From Lachnospiraceae bacterium (GTDB taxonomy: Bacteria > Bacillota > Clostridia > Lachnospirales > Lachnospiraceae), in contig JAIKZD010000022.1 of the NCBI GenBank assembly GCA_024682555.1, positions 23,180-87,179 on the forward strand: 64,000 nt of DNA. Direction: 5' to 3'. The notes under the pieces were generated by a model. That model did no database searches and had not been told where the DNA came from. It was given only the letters and a program-made list of their open reading frames with translations. A program made the translations under genes and the position numbers. Of the stretch, positions 1 through 8,910 are shown piece after piece. The first letter of the stretch is position 1; every line of letters starts with the position of its first letter.

Positions 1-932
1 TTATTATGTTCACTGCTTCCGAGTACAAACATGTCATATTTTCTGGTCATTTCTTTCCTGATATGATGCAGAAAGCACCTGTAAAGATCTCCGTTGTCAT
101 CCTCGGCAAGGAAAAAAGACAGAAAAGCAAACTTTGCCCGGCTTTTGGCCTTTGGGATACGGATATAGCCAAGACACGAAAGAAGGAAGTTAAACATTCG
201 AAGAAGGGCTATCTTTTTTGAATAACTCTCCACAATATACTGCTTGCAGTCCGACCTGTCCCAGAGAGCACCGGCGGCCTTTATCCTCTTTCCTTCCGAA
301 AGGATGTAGAAATCCGTTATATCAGGCAGGTTTTCCTCATCAAATGAATCAAACACCGGGAAAAAATTCTTACTGCTTCCCTTTTCTTTCAAAAAACCGA
401 GTATTTCTTTTGCATCCTTCTCCTCTGCCCTTCTAAAGGAAAGACCCGGACAGGGATTTTTTATGCGCACCGCAGGACTTATTATATAGGTGCGGTATCC
501 GTCGATCTGTACGGAAAAGGGCAGCTTCTTTCTTCTTTTTGTGAGCATTTTAATAACATCTGTATTTTCTTTGACCACGGAACAGTAAAAAACCTCGGAA
601 TCGGCAGGATCATACATTTTGTCGAAGGCCTCGATCCAGTTGATCAGCCCTTCATAGTCATGAGCCCGTTTCATATTTGTCACATAACTGACAGTGTGTA
701 CTTCGGAGTTTATGTACATTTTCCGGGGTATACAGGCTATGGTCCCCACCACTTCCTCATCTTTTTTAAAAACTCCTATAACGGATCTGCCGCTTTCCTT
801 CATAAGAGAACCGTACGGATCGGGACGTCTGGTATAGAGGAGCTTAATATCCCCCTTGACCGCATCGCTTTCCATGATCCTGAGTATGCCTTCCCCGTCC
901 TTTTCAGATGCAAACATGAACCCTGCGCTCAT
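1..932 (-). CDS. GNAT-like acetyltransferase, C-terminus outside window
   Basis: The reading frame starts at ATG 932-930 behind a GGAGG site and stays open to the window edge, giving at least 310 residues. The N-terminal part resembles GNAT acyltransferases: an opening helix, then a beta segment with VIGVF and VVGTIACIP, where acetyl-CoA-dependent enzymes carry the central sheet. A second segment near residue 175 (LSFRRAEEKDAKEIL) again has the GNAT N-terminal signature, so two GNAT domains may be fused. Its ATG overlaps the stop of the upstream radical SAM gene as ATGA, so it is translationally coupled and is the next gene of that operon. Substrate unknown. The context suggests it acylates something made or modified by the radical SAM enzymes, which is inference. 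Confidence 0.6.
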   Translation of the reverse strand, partial: MSAGFMFASEKDGEGILRIMESDAVKGDIKLLYTRRPDPYGSLMKESGRSVIGVFKKDEEVVGTIACIPRKMYINSEVHTVSYVTNMKRAHDYEGLINWIEAFDKMYDPADSEVFYCSVVKENTDVIKMLTKRRKKLPFSVQIDGYRTYIISPAVRIKNPCPGLSFRRAEEKDAKEILGFLKEKGSSKNFFPVFDSFDEENLPDITDFYILSEGKRIKAAGALWDRSDCKQYIVESYSKKIALLRMFNFLLSCLGYIRIPKAKSRAKFAFLSFFLAEDDNGDLYRCFLHHIRKEMTRKYDMFVLGSSEHN

Positions 933-2269
933 TTTTTCACTTCCTCCAGGTTTTCTCCCACGGGAATACCGATCCGTTTATCCACCTCAAAATGAAAAAG
1001 GATATTTATATACCAGTATGCAAAATTGATATAGAGCTTTTTTGTACGTTTAAAGCAGGTGATACCCCTTGAAAGAATGGAACCGAAGCGGAAAAACTCT
1101 TTTTTATACTTTCTGCAGAGGGCACGCAGTTCCTCTGCGGATACGGATTTCGGGACAAATGAGATAGTCCCGAAGGTGTAACCCTCTTCAAGCCACCATT
1201 TGTCGCAGATGAGCCGTCCCTCATCCTGAAAGGTCCTGTAGGTCGGTGTCCCGGGAAAAGTCAGCAGATGATTGAAGGCTATGACAAAGAACTGATGCTT
1301 CCTTGTAAACTCAAGCGTCCGTTGGAAGCTTTCCTCGGTATCCTCGTCAAAACCAAACACAAAGGAAGCATAGATGCTGATCCCGACCCTGTGTATAAGC
1401 TCTATGAGCTCGTCTCTCTCTCCAAGCCTTGCGGTCCATTCCTTGTTCATCTGCTTCAGATTCCCGCTGTTAATGGATTCAAAGCCTATGAGCACCATCT
1501 CGCAGCCGCTTTCCTTCATCAGGCGCAGCATTTCCTCGTCTTTTGCGATATCTAAGGTGATCTGTGTGGTCCAGGTCACTTTAAGCTTCTTAATCTCATT
1601 AAACAGCTCTCTTGCAAAGCTCTTATTTGAAAATATGCTGTCATCCACAAGAAAAAACAGCTTATGTTTACAGGATCTCATCTCATCGATGATATCCTGT
1701 ACTTCCCTGTGTATGTATCCGGAATCATAGTATTTTGCGATGGAGCAGAATTCACAGTTATGAAAACAGCCCCTGCCTGTTTCCACCAGGGAGACCGGAA
1801 GGTACTTTTTCATTTTTTTCGCATAGATCGAACGGTCGGCCCTTTTGTAATCTATACAGGGTTTTCCGATGTATTCCTTTTTCAGCATGCCGGTTTTGAT
1901 GTCTTCAAGCAGGAGCCTTAAGTTTTCACCGCAGTTATTGATCATTATGGCATCACAGTGTTCCTTCACCTCCCCGGGAACCAGCGTTGCATGATAACCG
2001 CCCATGATCACTTTTTTACCGCGCCTTCTGAACTGCTCGGATATATAATAAGCCCGCTTTGCAGTATAGGTCTCAACGGTTATCAGTACCGCATCCGTAT
2101 CCGTTTCGTAATCAATGCCCTCGATCCTGTCATCAAAGAATTCCCTCTCACAGTCCTTCGGAAGCAGGGCACTAAGCACGGCGATGGTAAGGGGTTCCAT
2201 CAGCCAGGATCTTAAATATCTCTCGTCAGGCTTTTTCCCGATGGCTGGCAGTATGAACGTTACCTTCAT
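929..2269 (-). CDS. B12-binding radical SAM protein 1 (last of five)
   Basis: A 446-residue member of the cobalamin-binding-like radical SAM class. An N-terminal Rossmann-type B12 domain covers about residues 1-125 (MGGYHATLVP near 90) and lacks the DxHxxG lower-ligand motif; the equivalent turn reads FFDDRIEG, which suggests base-off, His-off cobalamin or loss of binding. The radical SAM [4Fe-4S] motif CFHNCEFC has cysteines at 168, 172 and 175. A C-terminal DUF4070-like region carries KWWLEEGYTFG and a FVPKS element. I chose ATG 2269 over the in-frame ATG 2287 because GGAG lies seven to eight bases ahead. It overlaps the upstream paralogue by 44 bases. Family members do methylations, ring closures and C-C couplings; substrate unknown. 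Confidence 0.85.
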   Translation of the reverse strand: MKVTFILPAIGKKPDERYLRSWLMEPLTIAVLSALLPKDCEREFFDDRIEGIDYETDTDAVLITVETYTAKRAYYISEQFRRRGKKVIMGGYHATLVPGEVKEHCDAIMINNCGENLRLLLEDIKTGMLKKEYIGKPCIDYKRADRSIYAKKMKKYLPVSLVETGRGCFHNCEFCSIAKYYDSGYIHREVQDIIDEMRSCKHKLFFLVDDSIFSNKSFARELFNEIKKLKVTWTTQITLDIAKDEEMLRLMKESGCEMVLIGFESINSGNLKQMNKEWTARLGERDELIELIHRVGISIYASFVFGFDEDTEESFQRTLEFTRKHQFFVIAFNHLLTFPGTPTYRTFQDEGRLICDKWWLEEGYTFGTISFVPKSVSAEELRALCRKYKKEFFRFGSILSRGITCFKRTKKLYINFAYWYINILFHFEVDKRIGIPVGENLEEVKK

Positions 2270-3626
2270 GCTTTCTCTCCTCTTCATCCTTTTCGTGACA
2301 CCCGAAGGTCATTCCCTGCTTCTCGAATACTTCCCTTCGAAAAACCGGATTGTATATCAGATAGGTAAAAAACCTCACCGGATTGCGCAGATTGGTCCTC
2401 GGTTCAAACAGCCGGTATAATACGGAAGAAAGGCTGTTAAAATCACGTCTGCAATTAAATCCGGCCTCCGTAAGCTCATCGGGAGTCATATTCTTCGGAA
2501 CAAAGGCCGTATAATTAAACCGGTACTGCTCATGCAGCCACCATTTTCCGTCATACAGAAGGCGGCCTTCCCTTTCAAGCTCGTCATACAGGGGGGTGCC
2601 CGGATAGGGCATCAGGATATTATAGGCGGCAAAGGTGAATTTGTTATGTATGGCGAATTTACAGGTCGCACGGATGGATTCAAGGGTGTCGGTATCATGG
2701 CCTATGGTGAATGCCGCCCAGGTCTGAAGCCCGTAGTGCCTGAGCTTTTCCACCGCTTCCCTGTAATTATCCTTTACGAATCTGCGGTTTACGCCCTTTT
2801 TCATGTTTTCGATACTGTCCGGACGTATGGACTCAAAGCCTATGACAAGACCCAGGCATCCGCTTTTTACCATCAGTCTCATCAGATCATCGTCATCGAG
2901 CATGTCAATGCTTCCCTGACTGACCCAATATACCTTAAGCGGGATAAGGGCTCTGAACAGTTCCTTTGCCCGTTCCCTGTCAGCTACGATATTGTCATCC
3001 ACAAAGAACAGAAGCTTTCTTTTCTGGGATCTGATCTCTTCAACTACCTCATCTATATCCCTTGTATAATGATGCTGCTCAAAATACACGCTGCTGGCAC
3101 AATACTTACAGTTAAATCTGCACCCGCGGCTGAACTGTAAAAGCGAGATGGGCATATATTTTTTACCCTTGTAGATATCGCGCCTTGTTATCACTCCCTT
3201 TTGAGGGATACCGAAGCTTTTACAGACATACTCCTCCTTAAGCAGACCGTTTTTTAAGTCATTTATCATATTTCCCCATTCGCTTTCGGCATCGCCGATC
3301 ATGATGGAATCCGCATGCTCCTTAGCCTCGGACGGAAGCAGTTTTACGTGGATACCTCCCATGAGCACCTTAACTCCGCGCTTTCTGTACTCATCGGCGA
3401 TCTCATAGGAACGCCTGGCCGTGAAGGTTTCAACCGTTATCGCTACAAGATCCGTTTTTTCATCATAAGGGACCGGCTCAAGACGGTCATCATACATCAC
3501 CACCTCCACATCAGGGGGTGTGAGCGCCGCAAGTATCCCAAGCTGCAAAGGCTCCATGCTGGCATTGTCCACATACAGGCTGTGTTCCCTGCGTCCTATA
3601 TTTGGTTTGATCAGTGTGATCTTCAT
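2226..3626 (-). CDS. B12-binding radical SAM protein 2
   Basis: A 466-residue paralogue with the same layout: B12-binding-like N-terminus (MGGIHVKLLPSEAKEHAD near 89), radical SAM motif CRFNCKYC with cysteines 169, 173 and 176, and a C-terminal DUF4070-like region (KWWLHEQYRFN, FVPKNM). With proteins 1 and 3 it forms a subgroup sharing a DD/DE-R-I/L-E turn and a VETxTAxR motif near residue 65. The ATG overlaps the stop of protein 3 as ATGA (3623-3626), so translation is coupled. Its last 14 codons overlap the start of protein 1. The DxHxxG ligand motif is absent (VMYDDRLEP). Reaction unknown. Confidence 0.85.
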   Translation of the reverse strand: MKITLIKPNIGRREHSLYVDNASMEPLQLGILAALTPPDVEVVMYDDRLEPVPYDEKTDLVAITVETFTARRSYEIADEYRKRGVKVLMGGIHVKLLPSEAKEHADSIMIGDAESEWGNMINDLKNGLLKEEYVCKSFGIPQKGVITRRDIYKGKKYMPISLLQFSRGCRFNCKYCASSVYFEQHHYTRDIDEVVEEIRSQKRKLLFFVDDNIVADRERAKELFRALIPLKVYWVSQGSIDMLDDDDLMRLMVKSGCLGLVIGFESIRPDSIENMKKGVNRRFVKDNYREAVEKLRHYGLQTWAAFTIGHDTDTLESIRATCKFAIHNKFTFAAYNILMPYPGTPLYDELEREGRLLYDGKWWLHEQYRFNYTAFVPKNMTPDELTEAGFNCRRDFNSLSSVLYRLFEPRTNLRNPVRFFTYLIYNPVFRREVFEKQGMTFGCHEKDEEERKHEGNVHTASHREKA

Positions 3627-5029
3627 AGGCTTTTTCCCTGTTTTCTGTGTATCTCGCTTCTAGAGATCAGATTGATGGCGAGAAATACCGTAATATTGAG
3701 CAGCGAACGGTGATTGACCTTTTCCCGGAGCAGTCTTTTAAAGATGTTCTTCCATGTATTGAAGTCATATCTTGCGCTTTTGCATCCATCCCTGAGTTCT
3801 TCCGTACTCATGGAGCCCGGATAATACATGGCATCCCCGTAACGGTAGGAAGGATCGAGCCACCATTTTTCAAATCTTAACCTGCCCTCTTCCTTCATCC
3901 TCAAAAACAGCTGTGTCCCGGGAAGGATCATGAGCGGATTGAAATTTGCCACCGTAAGATTATTCCTCATTGCAAATTCATATGTGTCCTTTATAGATCC
4001 TGCCGTATCGTGGTCATATCCGAGGACGAACATGCCGTAGATCATGATATTGTGCCGGTATATATTTTTAAGGGCCTCTTCAAGATGCATGATATCGTCA
4101 TCTGCTGCATTTTTGCCTTCCCGGCGGCCGGTTTCTCTCAAAGGATTCTCCCTGCCGTTTCTCATGATACCGATATTGGCGCTTTTTTTCATGATCCTGA
4201 GGTTATCTTCATTCAGTGACTCAAGTCCGATCAGCACCATAAAACAGCCTGATTCATACATCATATCCAGAAGCTCGTCTTTGAAGGCGATCTCAAGACT
4301 TATCTGGCAGGCCCACTTCTTTTTAAGCGGTTTTATGGCTTTAAAAAGAGCTTTTGCGCTTTCCTCATCGAAAAAGAGGTTATCATCGATAAAAAATACC
4401 AGCTTCTCCCTGCTTTCACGTATCTCCCTTACCACTATACCGGTCTCCTTCTGCCTGACATCTCCGGGATAAAGGCTCTTTATGGAGCAGAAATCACAGT
4501 TAAACTTACATCCCCGGGAGGCCTGGATCATGGCAAGGGGAAGGTATTTTTTCCCTCTGTAGCAGGAGGAATTCGGATCCACATAGGACATATGACAGGC
4601 ATTCTGTGAGGAATAGACCCGTTTTATCCTGTGTCCGGGTAAAAACCCGGACTTATCCGCTTTTTCCCCGGACACATCCTCCATAAGCTGTCTCCAGGTA
4701 TCCTCGGCATCACCCTTTAACACTATGTCGGCATGCTCCAAAACCTCTTCCTCCATGGCGGTGGGATGGAAACCGCCCATCACGGTAAGGTTGTCCTTCC
4801 TCTTATATTTTTCCGCAAGTTCATAGGCATGCCTTGCCGCAAAGGTCTCCACGGAAAAGGCGATGATATCCGCATCAAGGGTATCCGGCAGCGCCTCGAT
4901 CCTCTCATCATAGAATATAAGCTCATGCTCAGGCGGCGTCAGTTTTTCTATGAGTGCAAAAACAAGGGGTTTTAAGGCATCCCTGCCCTTACTGTACATC
5001 ATGTTTACTTTTATAAATACGATCTTCAT
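3623..5029 (-). CDS. B12-binding radical SAM protein 3
   Basis: A 468-residue paralogue with cysteines 174, 178 and 181 in CKFNCDFC, preceded by a B12-domain-like region with MGGFHPTAMEEE. It has an extra charged, Asn/Arg/Glu-rich stretch of about 30 residues after GLESLNEDNLRIMKK that its neighbours lack, probably a surface loop between core strands. The C-terminus keeps KWWLDPSYRYG and the terminal TWKNIFKRLL helix shared across the set. It starts only six bases after the stop of protein 4, and its ribosome site is weak, so coupling is likely. It belongs to the same subgroup as proteins 1 and 2. Function is not known beyond family chemistry. Confidence 0.84.
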   Translation of the reverse strand: MKIVFIKVNMMYSKGRDALKPLVFALIEKLTPPEHELIFYDERIEALPDTLDADIIAFSVETFAARHAYELAEKYKRKDNLTVMGGFHPTAMEEEVLEHADIVLKGDAEDTWRQLMEDVSGEKADKSGFLPGHRIKRVYSSQNACHMSYVDPNSSCYRGKKYLPLAMIQASRGCKFNCDFCSIKSLYPGDVRQKETGIVVREIRESREKLVFFIDDNLFFDEESAKALFKAIKPLKKKWACQISLEIAFKDELLDMMYESGCFMVLIGLESLNEDNLRIMKKSANIGIMRNGRENPLRETGRREGKNAADDDIMHLEEALKNIYRHNIMIYGMFVLGYDHDTAGSIKDTYEFAMRNNLTVANFNPLMILPGTQLFLRMKEEGRLRFEKWWLDPSYRYGDAMYYPGSMSTEELRDGCKSARYDFNTWKNIFKRLLREKVNHRSLLNITVFLAINLISRSEIHRKQGKSL

Positions 5030-5035
5030 AGCAGT

Positions 5036-6325
5036 TCAATCGATCCCCAGATATTTAAAACCGAGATTTGTCGAAAATCCCATAAGTTTGGCCGTCAGAC
5101 CCTTAGAGGTGATCATCTTTACTCTTTTAAATATATTCTTAAATGTATATGTTTCCTTCCAGACATATCTGTAGATCTCTTCCAGTCTTTCGGGGCTCAT
5201 TCCCTCCGGCAGAAATACTGCCTTATGCTGGGTATAATCTTCCCAGTTCTTATCCGTAATACGTCCCTCTTCGTCCATCTTCCGGTACAGCCTTGTGCCG
5301 GGAACAGGCGTGAGTATGGCAAATCTTGCGAGATTTAACCCAAGCTCGTTGACCCGCTCAGGAAGTTTTATCAGATCTTCCTCCGTATCACCGTCCATCC
5401 CAAGGACAAAACAGCCGTTAACCATTATGCCGTGTTTCTTTATGTTGTCTATCGCTTCTTTGTAGTGTTCGGTACGGTTAAAATCCTTTCCGGCCCTTTT
5501 TAACGCGGTCTGATTTAAGGATTCCAGACCGAACAGCAGACCGTTACAGCCGCTTTTTTCCGCAAGGTTCAGCAGTTCTTCGTCAAATCCCACGTCGACG
5601 GTCGCGCTTCCCGCCCACCGGATGTTAAGCGGGATCAGTGCTTTCATAAGCTTTATGGAATAATCCCGGTTACCGAAGAAATTGGGGTCATAGAAGATTA
5701 TGATCTTTTTCTTAAGAGACCTTATCTCTTCGATCACGTTTTCCGCGGGCCTTGCCGTCGCATCCTGCCACATATCGCTTATGGTGCAGAAACTGCAGCG
5801 ATTGGGACAGCCCGGGTTTGCAAGCACTGCAGGATATTTAAAGTAATTCTTAAGTGATATCCTGTTTCGGTCGGGTGCGGGTATGTCACATCCCCGGACA
5901 CAGGTATCCTCATACCGCCTTTTGGGGGTTCCCTCTTCAAAATCCTTCAGAAATGCCGGGATGGTATATTCTCCCGGTCCTATGAACACGGTATCCGCAT
6001 GCAAAAGGGCCTCATCCGGATTGTATTTTACATGATAACCGCCCATGCAGACATAAGCCCCTTTTTCTCTGAACCTCTGTGCTATTTCATATCCGTGGTT
6101 CACCGTAGAGGTTATGGAGGTTATCATAACAATGTCATAGCTCTTCTCAAAATCAACCTTCTGAGACATCTCATCCACGGTATCGATCCGATATGAAGGC
6201 CGTGCTTTTTCGATTATGGCTGCCAGGGATCCGATAGTTATGGGCGCATAGGAAAGCAGGGTGGAAAGCCTGCTTCGGTAGCTTCTGTCGGTTGTATGCC
6301 AGGGCAGGATCAAAAGTATTATCAT
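5036..6325 (-). CDS. B12-binding radical SAM protein 4
   Basis: The shortest of the five (429 residues). It shares an APIT motif near residue 27 and an ITSITST motif near 68 with protein 5, so these two form a second subgroup. The Fe-S motif CPNRCSFC has cysteines 173, 177 and 180. The C-terminal domain shows the NWEDYT...VFLPEGM pattern that is common in DUF4070-type B12 radical SAM proteins (the hopanoid-type HpnJ class is a named relative). The B12 domain turn reads IDTVDEMSQ, again without the ligand histidine. It starts 20 bases downstream of protein 5 with an AAAGG site. Substrate unknown. Confidence 0.85.
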   Translation of the reverse strand: MIILLILPWHTTDRSYRSRLSTLLSYAPITIGSLAAIIEKARPSYRIDTVDEMSQKVDFEKSYDIVMITSITSTVNHGYEIAQRFREKGAYVCMGGYHVKYNPDEALLHADTVFIGPGEYTIPAFLKDFEEGTPKRRYEDTCVRGCDIPAPDRNRISLKNYFKYPAVLANPGCPNRCSFCTISDMWQDATARPAENVIEEIRSLKKKIIIFYDPNFFGNRDYSIKLMKALIPLNIRWAGSATVDVGFDEELLNLAEKSGCNGLLFGLESLNQTALKRAGKDFNRTEHYKEAIDNIKKHGIMVNGCFVLGMDGDTEEDLIKLPERVNELGLNLARFAILTPVPGTRLYRKMDEEGRITDKNWEDYTQHKAVFLPEGMSPERLEEIYRYVWKETYTFKNIFKRVKMITSKGLTAKLMGFSTNLGFKYLGID

Positions 6326-6345
6326 AAAAAACCTTTCCCGAAATA

Positions 6346-7710
6346 TCAGTTCCGATCATTCCCGGCCTGCGAAAGGGCATCCACTTCAGGTATATCGGAA
6401 TTGTCAGTCATCACACTCTCGTCATAGGCCTCGAAATTCTTTGCATATCTGCGGTAGCCTATATTTGCGATCAGATATATGAAAAACCATCTGCCTATCC
6501 GCTTACGGTCAAACCTCTTAAAGATGGCCTTCCAGGAATAGCAGGCTTTCCATGCCCTGTCGATCCCCGAAAGGAGTTCCTCCTTTGTCATCTGTTTCGG
6601 TTTGTATACTACATGCTCAACGTCATAAAGAGCCCAGTCTCTCTCGGTGATACGGCCTTCCTTTTCAAGTTCCCGGTAAAAGGAGGTTCCCGGAAAAGGC
6701 GTGATTATCGAAAATCTCGGCAGATCGATCATTGAATCCATGCAGAGTTCTGCCGTTCTGTCAAAAACATCTTTTCCGTCCTCATCGCTTCCGAAGGCGA
6801 AACAGCCCATTACAAGGATCCCGTGATCATGAAGCTTATCCATCAGCCATTTGTAATCCCCGACTCTGTTGACTCCCTTGTTTATCTCACTCTGGGTTTC
6901 CTGGTTGACGGATTCGAATCCCAGGAGCAGTCCCTTGCACCCGCTTTTCTGAAAGACCGTTATAAGCTCGTCATTATGTCCTATGGCGGTGGTTGTAAGG
7001 CCGAACCACCATTTTTTCAGGGGGATCATGGCGGTAAACAGTTCCTTTGCATATCTTATGTCAGCGATAAGATTGACATCCGGAAAAATAACAACTTTAC
7101 CCTTAAGTGTCTTTATCTCATCAATGACATCCTTTACGGGGCGGGTCAGGACATGTCCGCCGAAGGCGGCGGGATATGCGCAGAACGAACAGGAATGATT
7201 GCAGCCCCGGACACATTCCACGGTATTGAGTGTGATGTATTTGCTCTTTTTGAGCAGATCCTTTCTGGGGATAGGACGGTTTGCGATAGAAGGGCACTCC
7301 GCCTCATCCTCATAGAATTCCTTTAAAGTATGGGCTTTTGCGTCAGCTATGGCCTGCTTAAAGGTCCTGTCTCCAAGCCCTGTAAGTACCGCATCGGCAT
7401 GCTCCTTTGCCTCCTTCGGCATGAGAGTGGGATGGACCCCTCCGATAAGAACGGGGATCCCCCGGCTTCTGAAATAGTCCGCATATTTATAGCATCTGGT
7501 GGCAGTTCCGGTAATGCAGGTGATGGCCACCACATCCGCCGAAAGATCAAGGGGGATCGGTTCAGCGGTCTCATCATAGATAACCACCTCTTCTTCAGGG
7601 ATCAGTGCCGCAAGAAGAGCCAGTGTGATAGGTGCATAATGGAGATTTTTATGAAACATCCCGTTGTAGCGGTGCATGGCACCTGCCGGTGACAATAAAG
7701 CGACTTTCAT
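6346..7710 (-). CDS. B12-binding radical SAM protein 5 (first of five)
   Basis: A 454-residue protein and the first radical SAM gene of the run. The B12-binding-like domain carries IGGVHPTLMPKEAKEHAD near residue 89; the Fe-S motif CNHSCSFC has cysteines 170, 174 and 177; the C-terminal region has DWALYDVEHVVYKPKQM, typical of DUF4070 proteins. The start has a clear AGGAAGAGG site. It follows the permease-like gene after 18 bases. It is closest to protein 4 (APIT, ITCITGT). A short acidic, Asp-rich C-terminal tail (DNSDIPEVDALSQ) is unique to this copy. Confidence 0.86.
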   Translation of the reverse strand: MKVALLSPAGAMHRYNGMFHKNLHYAPITLALLAALIPEEEVVIYDETAEPIPLDLSADVVAITCITGTATRCYKYADYFRSRGIPVLIGGVHPTLMPKEAKEHADAVLTGLGDRTFKQAIADAKAHTLKEFYEDEAECPSIANRPIPRKDLLKKSKYITLNTVECVRGCNHSCSFCAYPAAFGGHVLTRPVKDVIDEIKTLKGKVVIFPDVNLIADIRYAKELFTAMIPLKKWWFGLTTTAIGHNDELITVFQKSGCKGLLLGFESVNQETQSEINKGVNRVGDYKWLMDKLHDHGILVMGCFAFGSDEDGKDVFDRTAELCMDSMIDLPRFSIITPFPGTSFYRELEKEGRITERDWALYDVEHVVYKPKQMTKEELLSGIDRAWKACYSWKAIFKRFDRKRIGRWFFIYLIANIGYRRYAKNFEAYDESVMTDNSDIPEVDALSQAGNDRN

Positions 7711-7728
7711 CGGACCCTCTTCCTGTTC

Positions 7729-8910
7729 CTATACGGAAATAAATGAACCTGCTGCCATTACAAGATACATGACAAATACGACTGCCACGGTTATCATCGA
7801 AGTCTCCGCGGGCTTTAACATACTCACTTTTTTTCCCTTTGTGCAGATCAGATAAGTCGGGATCAGCATTAAGGAGATGATGACGGCCACGGCTCCGCCG
7901 GCTATCTTCATATACTCCATAAAGCCCCCGGGTATTATAAAGGTTATCAGAAGAGCCGGCACGGTAGCAAGAACAAAGCTGAGACCGAAGGTCTTCTTAG
8001 TCCTTGCGGATATGATCCCGCAGGTTGCAAAACCTATGGACCAATAGGAGGTAAACATCGCAAGAAGGATAAACAGGGATCCGAGTATCCTTATGATACC
8101 TCCGACCGCTTCCGCCCATCCGACCACAGCAACCTTTGTTACCTCAGGAGACGTGATCACCGCACAGACCGTAACGATGAGGGAAATGACGAGATTAATA
8201 AAAAGGCCGAGAAACACAGACTTACGTATCGCCCTCTCATCATTTTCAAGGAGCTCCGTAACCTGAGGAAGTGCAAAGATCGCCGAAAACGAAAACATGA
8301 TCATGCTGTAGGCAGCCACAATACCGGCAGTTTCCCGGAAGCCTTTAAGCAAAAGAAAAGCCCTGCAGGCCGAAGCATTGACATTCCCCGCCGAAACCAA
8401 AGCAGCCATAAAAAGGATCGCTCCCATCACACAAACAGTAACCTTCTCGCTGATACTGACGGCATGAAGTCCAAGGAGCACCACTATAGCCGCAAGTATG
8501 TAAAAACCTGCCCCGAAGAAATATTCAGGTACGTCCGGAAAAATATCATGCGTTATCTCTGCCGCACCTGCGATATAGGCTGCAAGGTTCGTCTCAAGGA
8601 CCACAACCATTATGATGAAAAACCCTGTTTTAAGCACATTTTTAAGCTTTCCCCTGAAGAGGTAGGTATTAAAGGCGCTTAGGATATCCGCCGTATCCCC
8701 TGTATTCAGTAAGATCTGAGCGATCATAAGATGCATCAGGACACTGATCAGATATGCGGACAGAAACGCGATGATACCGCCCGGGATCCCGATCTTTGAA
8801 ATAAAATACGGGATCGCCATAACACCGCTTCCTATCCCGTTCCCGGCTACTATGGCGGCTGCCGAAAATACCGATCCCCTATGTTCTTTAGAGTTTATCC
8901 GCTTATTTAT
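7729..8910 (-). CDS. amino-acid permease-like membrane protein, probable ATA start
   Basis: A polytopic protein with about eleven hydrophobic segments. The N-terminus GSVFSAAAIVAGNGIGSGVM followed by AIPYF matches the first helix of HAAAP/APC-type amino-acid permeases, where the unwound GxGxG-like region binds substrate. The first ATG (8820) would begin inside that helix and delete it. Reading upstream in frame keeps the family motif and meets no ATG, GTG or TTG; the best initiator is ATA at 8910-8908, seven bases after a GGAGG (8918-8922) within the end of pncB. A second in-frame ATA at 8898 lies too far from that site. I therefore call 393 residues. Probable substrate is an amino acid; its position between pncB and the radical SAM genes does not settle this. 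Confidence 0.7.
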   Translation of the reverse strand: MNKRINSKEHRGSVFSAAAIVAGNGIGSGVMAIPYFISKIGIPGGIIAFLSAYLISVLMHLMIAQILLNTGDTADILSAFNTYLFRGKLKNVLKTGFFIIMVVVLETNLAAYIAGAAEITHDIFPDVPEYFFGAGFYILAAIVVLLGLHAVSISEKVTVCVMGAILFMAALVSAGNVNASACRAFLLLKGFRETAGIVAAYSMIMFSFSAIFALPQVTELLENDERAIRKSVFLGLFINLVISLIVTVCAVITSPEVTKVAVVGWAEAVGGIIRILGSLFILLAMFTSYWSIGFATCGIISARTKKTFGLSFVLATVPALLITFIIPGGFMEYMKIAGGAVAVIISLMLIPTYLICTKGKKVSMLKPAETSMITVAVVFVMYLVMAAGSFISV

